64,000 nt of DNA, taken from contig CM049311.1 in the NCBI GenBank assembly GCA_026874595.1, positions 64,955,953 to 65,019,952 on the forward strand, given 5' to 3'. The notes beneath the pieces were generated by a model. The model searched no databases. It was not told the origin of the DNA and saw only the letters and a list, made by a program, of their open reading frames with translations. Shown here in pieces: positions 36,100 through 46,660 of the stretch. Numbering within the stretch: the first letter of the stretch is position 1; every line of letters starts with the position of its first letter. The stretch comes from Sipunculus nudus (Eukaryota; Annelida; Sipuncula; Golfingiida; Sipunculidae). The position numbers and the translations under genes were made by a program.

Positions 36100-37060
36100 A
36101 ATAGAGTGAGGTGTGTTGCATAATAGCCTATGTGTATGTAGGTTGCGCCACCTACCACAAAATCCAGAAAGTTGTCCAAGATGTATAAACATGCGAAATT
36201 TTAGGCAGACAAGTCAAACCACTACTGAGATATATGTGATTTTAGTCCATGGCAGACAAACAGACGGACGCTTTGTATAAATGGTAGCAGGTGGCGCCAC
36301 CACTTTTGTGTATGATAAAGAGCTATGTGAGATCTATACACATGCAAAATTTCAGGGGGATATGTCAAACCAGTCCTCAAATATAAACCTGAATGTCTAC
36401 AGCGTATACATAAATGTAGGTGGCTCCACCTGCCACAAAAATAAGAAAGTTATTCAAGATGTATAAACCTGCAAAAAATTTGGGCAGATATGTCAAACCA
36501 CTGCCGACATATGAGTGATTTTATCCCACGGCAAACAAACAGACGGACACTGTGCAAAAAATGATTGCAGTTGGCGCCACCAGTTTTGCGTAAGAAAAAG
36601 AGCTATGCGAGATCTATAAAAATACAAAATTTTTGCTCAATCGGTCAATGGTTCCAGAGATATGAGCTTGGATGTCTGCAGCGTAAATTTGAATGTAGGT
36701 GGCGCCACCTGCCATAAAATCAAGAAAGCTGTCAAGGAGGTATAAACCTGCAAAATTTCAGGTGATTAAGTCAAACCAATACCGAGATATGAGTGATTTT
36801 ATCCCAAGGCAGATAAACAGATTGACGCTGTGCAAAAATGGTTGCAGGTGGCGCCACCAGTTTTTTTAAAGCTGTATTTACCCAATCTATTCTTATAAAA
36901 CTGGCAGAACCCTACCATAGAATAATTCTTGTTAAGTTTAAACCGATCAGCTTTACAGTTTCATAAATCAGTGTATAAGCTAGAAGAGTTTAAAATTACA
37001 TTTTCGCTTGTAAAAAAGAGATCAATGTAGGTGGCGCCACCAATACCTCAATTTAAGATA
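36100..37060. repeat. Satellite, about 280-bp unit with two GGTGGCGCCACC palindromes
   Basis: Palindromic cores start at 36140, 36289, 36418, 36569, 36697 and 36846, alternating about 150 and about 129 nt apart, with one more near 37027. CAGACGGACG-type words and TGTCAAACCA recur once per 280-bp unit. About 2.7 units are present; the last copy at 37027 is diverged. No terminal structures were found. Confidence 0.75.
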
Positions 37061-37506
37061 TGACATATGTGACAAACTTTGGTATAAAATTTGGTGATTA
37101 TAGCTCTAGCCGTTTCTGAGATTTTAATTTTAGTGTGCTTTTTTGGACAGATGACTAAGTTCAACCTCTGTAACTGGGCCAAAATTCTCCGAACTGGAAC
37201 CATTCGAACAAACTTGAGATTGTTCCAGGGATGATTTTTGGGAAATATTGGAGAAGAAGATTTTTAAAGCTTTTTTAGCTTTTTCCCTAAAAAATCTAAG
37301 AGAATGCAGTTAGAAAAAAAATAAACAAAATCCGATAGAGTTTTTCAGATGACTGATTATTTGCAAAAAAATTTGGTGATGCTAACTCCTGCCGTTTTTG
37401 AGATAGCTATGGTTAACGTACAGCCACGCCTCCTTTCCAGAGGCCGAGAGAGACCAGTTTCTGACTACATGACATGCAGAAAGTTAAAGCAGATCAGGGG
37501 GGGGGG

Positions 37507-40500
37507 GTGTTTCAATAAACTGACTGAAGCCCGAAAATGACCCATTTTGACTTAAGCCAACCAGCTGAAGAGTAATTAAGTCCGATTCAGTAAAAATACC
37601 AAAAATGACCTAAGTCCGTTTGGGGGCTTAAGCCCAAAGCCTGTCAGGTAGCAGGCTTAAGTCCAGAAAAACATGGCCACATGACACACTGTTTTGAGGC
37701 ATATCTGGCAAAAAATTCAACTTGATTGGCGCATTTTTGGAAAAACAGCAAGCCTATCGACATATTTGTTCACAGGGAGGTGACTGCCTGTCGCTGGTTT
37801 CCAAGAACGGTCACTCTGATGCTGGTTGTGCAGCTGGCCACGGTACTCATCCCCTCGATGCGAGGCCGAGCGGGTGAGGTACAAATTATACATTAAAGAG
37901 GCGTAAATCAGCACTAAACAAGGGACCCATGGGTCACGGCGCTCAGCTGATCGTGATTGTACTATAAATGTTTCTCTACTGTGATACTATATCGAGTCGA
38001 TAAAGCTTATGAATATCATGGACATGTTAGGCTATTATAAAGGAATGTAATGTAATATGTGAGTAAATGATAAATGAAATTACCTGACTGATGGATTAAT
38101 AGAGTCAAATATAGTGGTTTATTTTTTATTTATTTAGGAGGGGTTGAAAATTGTGATATATTTGAGCAAATATGAATGCAATGACAGCAGTAATAAGCAG
38201 TAGTAGAATGATGATAAGGCTATTTGTTGAAGGATCTAAAGTGTATGGTAGTCTGCAAGCTTTCAAATTGACAGATATGATGTTATGATTAACTATGCTG
38301 ATGAAGTGATTTATGAATTTGTGACTGTATGACACAATATCTCTTTAGTCTTGACAAGGTACATTATTGTGATGCCCACTATGTCTACATATTACAAAAT
38401 ATTGACATAATTTCTGGCATGTACATAGGTACCTATGGACGTATAGTTATACAAAATATTAAAATATGAATATATCTGATTCATCTTGTTCTTGCTTACT
38501 GAGGCTGACTTTGGGATGGGGTTAGGAGAAGGGAAAAGTGAGGGCAGCACGAAGGTGGATGTAGAAATATTCTATTGTAATGTTTTTCATTTATATAAGA
38601 AAAGAAAAGCTAAGAGGAAAGTGGGCCCTCCTACTTCGTTATAGTAAAGTTCTAAATATATGATTGCAAACTAATACTCTGACAAGACTGTCATGAAGAA
38701 AACAGTAAAATTTTGAGATACTGTGATGCATATGAAAATTTACAGATGGACAGGCAAGTGGACAGAATGGACTAATACCTTTATTTCACTTTCAAGGGAA
38801 TAATGCATTTAAGTTTATATATAATTCTATTTTTTTTAAGCATATCCACTTTTTCCATTAAGAATTTTTTATCTGAATCATTTTTTTTATTTACAGGTTT
38901 TATAAATTTTTAATAAAAAACCTGAAAATATAAGTTAAAATATTAGAATTGTTGCAAAAGTTACAATCATTATAAATACAGAGTAAAAACTGAAACTATA
39001 AGTTAAAATATTAGAATTGTTGCAGAAGTTGCAATCATCATATATCCAGAATGTAGCTCATATTGGGTCATATTATGAATACACATATATTTCATTATTT
39101 TTTAAATAATAAATGTTTAAACTGAATTTAAAAGAAAATAATGCCACAACATGGCATCTACAAGAATATTCCTTGAGTCACTATTAAAAAGTTTTGCACA
39201 TTGGAGTTTTCAGTACATGCTTAATTTTATTCACCATATAAAATAAAAGTAAATTTGATAAAATAAAACATCTTTTCAAATAAAGTTTACACACTGTTGG
39301 TTGAATGAGGGACAAACAATATCATTGTGCTAATAACTATCCAAGTTTTAATTTATTACTGGAATTAATAGTCAATTTCACACCTGGTGAAGTTTTTACT
39401 CTTCTGAAGTAAGGAATTACTTATCTGATGAACATCCACACTTTCATAACAATACACCACTTTATGGACACAATTAAATGTACACTTTAATCATTGTAAC
39501 CCTATTGGTACAATACATAATCTAAAATGTAGCATAGCCTAGAATAAGAATGAATCAAATACAGAAAATAATAACATTCATCTAGTTTATGCACCATCTG
39601 GGGGGGGGGGGGGGGGGAGTGCAGGGCAGAGGGGAAGCCTGCTGGTAGTGGCCAGGCTGACCCAAGGCAAGCTGCCTGGGGTGGGTTACATAATGCAAGT
39701 GAAGGCTGTACTACTAGGTGGGCTAGATGTAAACAACACTTGACATGGTGTATGAAAACATGAATAAAAGCTATTCTTTCCAATCAATTTCTTTTAAATT
39801 TCAGACTTTAAAAGATTAAATCCTTATGTATATATGCTGTGAAAATTTAATCAACAGTGCTTACAGGGAAAAAACGTGCCATTGCCAATGCTGGACAAAA
39901 TTTAAGGTATTGATTTTTTATTTATCATAATAACTTGAAAAATTTGCAAAATTCAGATCTAATTTTGAGAAACAATTAAATCTTGATTAAATAGAGTTAT
40001 ATTCCTGAAAAAAAGTCTCTTGGTTCAGCAATTCTCATGTTAGGTGAGTAAATATATTTCCTGATTTTTTTAAAAATTGCATTATGTTCTGGCCCATAAC
40101 TTCAAAATAATACCCAATACTGACCTAATTTTTTTATGTTCATAGAAGATGTATGAAAGAATGTGAATACTAAATACGATCAAAAACATCAGTGGTTTTG
40201 ATATTAGGCAGCCTCGTAGTGTAACAATGGCTTTTTTATGGAAAACGGGTTTTTTTTCCTTAATATCTCGAAGGAACGAAGTCCTAATGACCCAATTTTC
40301 GGTATGGTAGGAGATTTTGGGGACATCTAAAATTATGCCAACATCCTGGGGAGCATAGAGATGTGCACTGAATGACCTACAGTCATCAAAGTGGACTGCT
40401 TGACAATGTAAGGGAATACAACAAGAGCCTCCAAAAAATTCAAAAACTAGCCTAATTTTGCAGCTTTTATTTTCAAATTTCAGATTTTAACAAATTAAAT

Positions 40501-42375
40501 CCTTATGTATACATGCTGTGAAAAATAAATCCACAGTACTTACAGGAAAAAAACGTGCCGTGGCCAAAGTTGGGCAAAATTTAAGGTACAAATTTTATAT
40601 TTTTGCCAATATTTAAAAAAATTTAACAGATTTTGATCTAATTTTTGGTATACATTTAAATTTTGATTAATTAAAGTTGTATTACTGGAAAAAAGTCCCT
40701 ACCTTTAACACTTTTGGTCTTAAATGACCAAATATCTGCCTGATTTTTTTGCAAAGTCTATTATGTTTGGGCCCATAACTTTTTAAATTATAAAATACTG
40801 ATTTAATATTTTGCATGTACATAGGAACTTTATAGAGGAATATTTATGGTAAATATGAAGAAAACCAGATGAGTGGTTTTGATATTAGGCAGTCCTGAAG
40901 TGTGAAAATAAATTTCTAATAAAAAATTGAGGTTTTTCCTTAATATCTCGAAGGAACGAAGTCCTATTGACCTGATTTTCGGCATGGTAGGAGATTTTGA
41001 GGACATCTAACTGTATGCAGAATTTCAGATTTGTAGGTCCAACGGTGTCGAAACGTGCCAGTCTTACGGACTTATATCCGGACAGACGGACGGACGGACA
41101 AACAGACAGACGGACGGACGACGGACAATGGACCACGACTATAGCTCAGATGACTTATAGTCAGCTGAGCTAAAAAACAATAGCAAATGTCTGCTAAATT
41201 AGCGAAACTGACAGGTGTTTGTACAGAGGCAGGTTGCTAAATAAAACTGACATTCGTGTGAGAACCTGAACGAAACAGATTTCTCCTGATCTGCCTGAGC
41301 TGTCATTACTATATTATAGAATATAGTAGCATTTTTACAGCTACATAAAGATCGATATATACATGATTTATATCTTACAATGATACTGATTATTATAAAT
41401 ATTTCACTGTACTAAAATCTTTGATCTGACTATCCATCCTGACTGCTATATGGTATAAATATAACAATGAAGTGAAATTAATTAAGTCCATCACAAATTG
41501 AGAGAAAGTTTGTAACACGTTTTTTATTTTTTTTTGTTAGCTACTGCATGGTCTCTGTCACGAATATTAATCGATATGAATTAAAATAAAATTTAACAGC
41601 TTTCATTGAAATAGATTTCTAGAATCTTAGACTTTAACACTTAACATCATACTTCATAGAACAGGGGCGTCAATATCTAGGGGGAAGGGGGGGGGGGGAC
41701 ACTAGTACGTACTATTCAGAGAATAATATTTAAATATTGCAAAGGAAAAACATTTACAAAAATATATTTATAAACTTTGGTACCATTTATGAGTTTACTA
41801 TGAAATATATCTAAACCCGGCATAGAATTATCTTATACCGGAAACATAACAGTATTATGTTTTATTAATTTTAAGGTATTATTAATACCTTATTTTCTAA
41901 AACCTTATAATTAATTGTAATATGTGTGTGTTTGTGTGCAAATCATCCCCCACCTTGCTAGAAAAAAGACGCACTCGTACTTGTGAGCTAATGCCAGTAA
42001 TGGTTAATAAAACTATTAAAAGGAATTATAATTATATAATAATACTAATAATATAGTACGTTGTTGTAAAAGTTTCCATAACATGTCACTTAAAACATCC
42101 AGTCAGACAAATGTTACTAATTTTTCTAGTCCACAACCACTGAGGTTAAAATCCTGTATCCACATAAAAGAAGTCACTACTTATATTTATGTGTTCCCTT
42201 CTGTTCCGTTCCCGCGTTCTGCCGGCCGTTAGGTGGCGCTAAAAGGGGAATTCCCAGGCTTAAGTCCGGCTTTGTTAAACCAGCGTTATTAAATCGGACT
42301 TAACTCTCGGACTTAGGCAAGTCGGTTTTCGGGCTTTAGTCCCGGGTTTGGACTTAAGTCAGTTACAATGTTATC
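37507..42375. mobile_element. Possible foldback-type element with imperfect long inverted ends, hosting E2
   Basis: The left arm (about 37511-37670) and the reverse complement of the right arm (about 42240-42370) share ordered blocks: ACTGACT, AAGCCCGAAAA, GACTT, GAG, TTAAGTCCGATT and GGCTTAAG-type words. Both arms are rich in the palindrome GACTTAAGTC. The space between is mostly the independent element at 37914-41178 plus AT-rich DNA without a transposase. Confidence 0.4.
37914..41178 (-). mobile_element. Helentron-like or other non-autonomous element with 680-bp duplicated core (E2)
   Basis: On the plus strand the left end is AACAAGGGACCCATGGGTCA then CGGCGCTCAGCTGA. The right end is GGACGGAC repeats, then AGCTCAGATGACTTATAGTC and AGCTGAGCT before an A-run. 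These are the same two ends as E3. The core differs: unique AT-rich DNA, then two tandem copies of a roughly 680-bp unit (from about 39800 and about 40480) marked by AAATCCTTATGTATA, ATATCTCGAAGGAACGAAGT and GGTAGGAGATTTTG. The minus-strand Ser/Val/Arg-rich frame near 40885 is a repeat translation. Confidence 0.65.
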
Positions 42376-43059
42376 AATGTCATAGTTTAATGTCATCTCT
42401 CAATGTCATAGCTTAAACCGCATGCCAAAGCCGTCAACACTTATCAAGCAACAATATGATAAATTTTATCTGGCTGTCACTTTCAGATTTTCAGTCTATT
42501 TCACGGTTTTTATCCCGATGTTAGCCACCATACAGCCCAGCGTTCGTGATAGTTGTTACTTAAACGCGTGCACGCGCAGATGCACGCAGATTTCAATTGT
42601 GTTTATGTCCATTTATACACCGTCCGCACCCGTTGCCGCACGCGTTTTAGCACGTTTGTAAACAGATGAAATCTGCGGGTGAGGGCTATTCCGCTCCCAG
42701 TCACGCTAATTCCTCCGTTTTCCGATAGATGGCGGTAATAAAGCAAAACAACTATCTATTTTCAACCACCCGACATCGGGGAATCCGTTTGCACTAATAT
42801 GACCTCAAGATCCGGCAAAACCTGTGATGTTACTATGTGTGTGCACTGTTAAAACACTCAACATTCACCATTGATAAGCAAAACTAGAGAATTCAGCGCT
42901 GGATACATGGCTGGATGTGTGTGATATGATGATATGAAGAGTGCTCAACAAAAGTAGGAGCATGATAATCAAAGTGATACACATAGAAATGCAATACATC
43001 ATGCAGGGGAGCATTAATAATGTATCCTGCAACTTCTAGATAAGTGTTTCCCCCCGGCC
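41179..43059. other. Intergenic with a conserved short repeat
   Basis: AT-rich to 42230, then the right inverted arm described above. At 42668-42716 the words GGTGAGGGCTATTCCGCTCC and AGTCACGCTAATTC recur in reverse orientation at 56525-56572, marking an unclassified dispersed repeat. Confidence 0.4.
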
Positions 43060-43605
43060 ACAAGCTGCATTAAAAAAACTGAATCGAAACACCGTGAAAC
43101 TCGGCTTCAGCTGCATGCCAAGCATGAACCACTGACATAATATCGGCAAACAACCAAAGACCCCTCAGACATGAAAGAGAGAAAGAAAAAAAACGGAAGT
43201 TACCAGCACAAATTGCAACTGCAGAAATAAAAATGAATGTCCGTTCAAGGAAGGATGCCTACATAAAGCGTAGTTTACCAAGCCACAGTCACCAGACAAG
43301 ATAATAATCACGGGGAAACATATATTGGACTGACCGAGAACACCTTCAAAACAAGATATTATGGACACATCAGTAGTTTTAAGAATAAGAAATACAGAAA
43401 CAGTACCAGACTAAGCCAATATGTATGGACCTTGTAAGAAGATAAAGTGCCATATGCCATCAAATGGAAAATTATCACAAAACGCAAAGCCTCAACCACA
43501 ACGAAAAAATGTAATTTATGCTACACGGAAAAACATTTTATTATATGCAGACCAGAAGAAAGCACATTGAACAATAGTTCTAAGCGAACTGACCACCACA
43601 TGTAA
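43060..43605 (+). mobile_element. Penelope-like retroelement 3' part, decayed
   Basis: Broken frames read LNRNTVKLGFSCMPSM, then NCNCRNKNECPFKEGCL, then ETYIGLTENTFKTRYYGHIS followed by SFKNKK and STRLSQYVWTL, a stop, YAIKWKI, and CNLCYTEKHFIICRPEESTL. That is the order of the C-terminal linker, cysteine cluster and GIY-YIG endonuclease of Penelope-like elements (here TYIGLTE, with the Arg, His and Asn-type positions). The reverse transcriptase half was not found and several stops interrupt it, so it is inactive. Confidence 0.65.
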
Positions 43606-43984
43606 ACACATGGCCAAACCCCTGATTTGTAACGTTAAGTAATCACACAAATTCCCACGGAACCAGCGCAACACAATAGCCACCTGGCCCCCAACGACAA
43701 CCCCTCCGACCCGAATAACCCCAGATTAATCCTACCTATTATGGTGAACTTTGCCCTCATATCTTATCAGTTCAGTTAGTACCTGAAGAGTGAGCCGGCT
43801 AGTCAGCTGTACTCACGAAACAGTTCTGTAGTACATGGTGTAAAACTAACTGTATATGATACATTATATATATATATATGTGTGTAATAGTGTATTATCA
43901 AAGATATGGTTAGAAGAAGTATTTTGATTCATAAAATGTTTATCAAGTTAATAATTTATACAAATCAAACATGAATTTCATCCT

Positions 43985-45250
43985 TAATAAGTATGAATGA
44001 ATGAATATCTTTATTCTGGAAATGAAGGCCACAGGCCCATAGATAATATATATGTAATATATACGGGGCTGTCTTGCCAGCTATACCCATTAATCTGTCT
44101 GATGTCCTGTCAGAACTGGCCTGTGTACATCCACATGAAAACAGGGCTGCTTTTCTTAATGAAATATACAAAGGACATTTAATGACAAAGTGGCACTTAG
44201 CTTTTATGTAAGATTCTCCACGTTTAAGACAAAATTTACAACATCTCTTCCCAGGCTATTTTCTTGTGACGACCAACTTCTATTTCTAGACTATGTCATG
44301 ATTTTCTAAATCTTGCTAAACTATTTCTATATCTCTTATTTGGAACTGCTAATAAATATAATTCAGATTAATAAACGTTGAAAGATAGCATATATGTTGT
44401 CAATCTTCCATTACTTTCTATTTTATAGCCGTTCATTCTTACCTTTCATTTCCATGTAACCTTTGTTTGAAATCTGAGAGAAATATATTAATATCACCCA
44501 CATCTTGAAGTATCCTTGTGAAACCAAATCTAAAAAAAAATAACATATTTTTTTACTTTTCTTGCCCATGTATTTTTATTATACTTTGTCCAACCTATAT
44601 AATTTTGAATATAAACGCTTAGGGTACCTATAATCTCTCATTGATTCCTAGTAATTTAACCCAATAAGAGAAACATTTTAATATATATCTGATTTACAGA
44701 GAATATCTTCCACACTCACAAAGCGCAGCAACATTCAGTATGAAGAAGAGTTAATCCCAAGTATGTATTTACATAATTTATTGTGGACCTATTCTATTTT
44801 ATCTTGTTTTTTAGTAACCCCATAATTCACTGCCATATGAAAGTATAGGTACAACCATCTTATCAAACAGAGAGAATGATTCTTTTACAGTGATATTTTT
44901 TAAACAGAAATGAATTTTCTTATAATTAAAACAGTTTTATTAGCTTGACACACAAGATTTTTTCCATTTCAGTCCATTTCAGACAATAAGTAAATACCCC
45001 TCCCAAGTACCTATAACTATTGACCACTTCAAGCTCTCTTCCTTTATAATACCGTTTTCATATTTTTTAATCCCCCACCCCCCACGTTTCGAAATACAAC
45101 AACTATATTTTTATTTATATTTACCTTCATTCCATAACGGTTACAAAAATATTAAGGCTTATCAATTTCATTCAGTAATCTCCCAACAGTGTCTTCGAAA
45201 CAATCAATATCACAAGCAAACATTAATATTGTCAAAGGTTGTGTTTCCTA
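43985..45250 (-). mobile_element. Non-LTR retrotransposon (LINE) relic, 5'-truncated
   Basis: The minus strand encodes, with stops, ILMFACDIDCFEDTVGRLLN, CNRYGMKVNINK, EVVNSYRYLGGVFT and LFDKMVVPILSYGSELWGY, the palm and thumb of a LINE reverse transcriptase. The catalytic ADD motif reads ACD. The 3' end has CCAGAATAAAGATATTCATT followed by CATTCATAC, a typical LINE tail with an ATTC repeat. It begins inside the palm, so it was truncated at the 5' end on insertion. Confidence 0.65.
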
Positions 45251-45828
45251 GTCTACAAATATACCTTGATTTAACACTTATTAAGTACTCAGTATCAGTA
45301 ACGGGCCTAACCATGAAATATAGGTCAAAGTTGAGTGGTTTTTGTTACACTCCGCTCGAATACTTTTATTTCTTCTTGTGTGACTGTATGTCACCAGGAC
45401 AATCACAAATAATCTTAAAGGAATTAATCCATCACCTGCTCTTCCTGGTCTCATGACATTGTCACTCACTCATACAAGGACCACCATCCACTTCAGCAGT
45501 TCAGCCAGTTGAAGTGAAGAGGTGATAATTAGATAACTAATTATAATTATCTGCAGGATTTCCTCTTTAGATTCCGGAAAATGAAAATAGCCGTGCAATA
45601 TATAAAATTGTAATTGAATATATACAATTCAAAAGTCATCAGTCAGAGATCAAGATAAAATAAAAGCAAACAATCTGTTTTATTTGATATATCACTAAAA
45701 TAATCACGACCATAGAATCTATCTGGTGTGGTCAATTATAACACAAAACACCTCAGAAATGAAAAAAAAATTCTCAAATACATTAAAAATTTACCCTCAG
45801 AAAGGTAAACAAGTGCCAGTTGTTACGA

Positions 45829-45978
45829 GGTGACATAAAAGCGGGCCGATCTATTTCGCTAGTGAAGCTTGCTTTTTCTAGCGAAGCGGTTGGAACGCCG
45901 GACATGTGCGCCACCGACATGGGTTCGAATCCCGTATCGGCCCGATATTTTCCCCTGGGCAATTTGTCTTGGTAACAC
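45829..45978 (+). mobile_element. SINE/MITE-like element with a tRNA-like core
   Basis: Arms TTGTTACGAGGTGACATAAA and CAATTTGTCTTGGTAACAC enclose a tRNA-like core. The core has a perfect 9-bp acceptor-like stem CGGGCCGAT/ATCGGCCCG (45842-45850, 45936-45944), A box TAGCGAAGCGGTTGG and B box GGGTTCGAATCCC. About 30 nt with TTCGCTAG...CTAGCGAA is inserted between the stem and A box. The copy at 283-349 has the arms only. Confidence 0.6.
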
Positions 45979-46660
45979 AATAAAAGACGAGCAAATATGA
46001 CAAATAACTATATATACTGATGAACAAAATATTATATTTTTTTTGCAATAAGGTTCGTATATCCATCACTTAACAAACGATTTGGATCCCTTAAGCGGTA
46101 TACGCGGTAGCAGTATAACGCAGTCCTGGACACTCATATCAAGCAGGTGTAAAATGCACCTTCAGCGTTTTCATTTTGTGAGACACCGATTGAAAGTTTA
46201 TTTGCATAAGGCGATCTAGCTGTAAGGGCTTCCCTGTCAGGGATTGGTGGAAAGACACCCCGCCCAGCAGCCGTAGAAAGAGAGAACCAATCAGAAATTC
46301 GTAGTGTACTACCCGCGTGCTTGTTACGTTTTATATATGTAGTTTCCGTGTTCAAAAGTTCTACTGCTCAGAAATGCGATGTTATAAGCACATATGCGCT
46401 GATCGGATATACAAACTACCGAGAGCAGTTTATTTTTTTTTCTGAATTTCCATAATCACGACCTCGCAGTCGAATTTTCGCAGGGATTTTCACGAAATAA
46501 AAAAAATAATTTTCGCGCCTTCGGCTGAATCCCATTGAGGTTTTATCTTCGCGATGTCAAGAATGCAACAATCAATCGTAACCCTGCGTGGAAACTGAAT
46601 CCGAAACTGAGCTCGACAGGACCATCTTAAAGCCGGATTTTATTTAGAGCTTTCATGAAA
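45979..46660. other. Intergenic
   Basis: No gene recognised; the 73-codon minus-strand frame at 46134-46355 has no motif I know. Confidence 0.4.

Noticed and set aside
40885-41136. 83-codon Ser/Val/Arg-rich minus-strand protein
   Set aside because: It is a translation of the (GTCC)n head and core of element E2.
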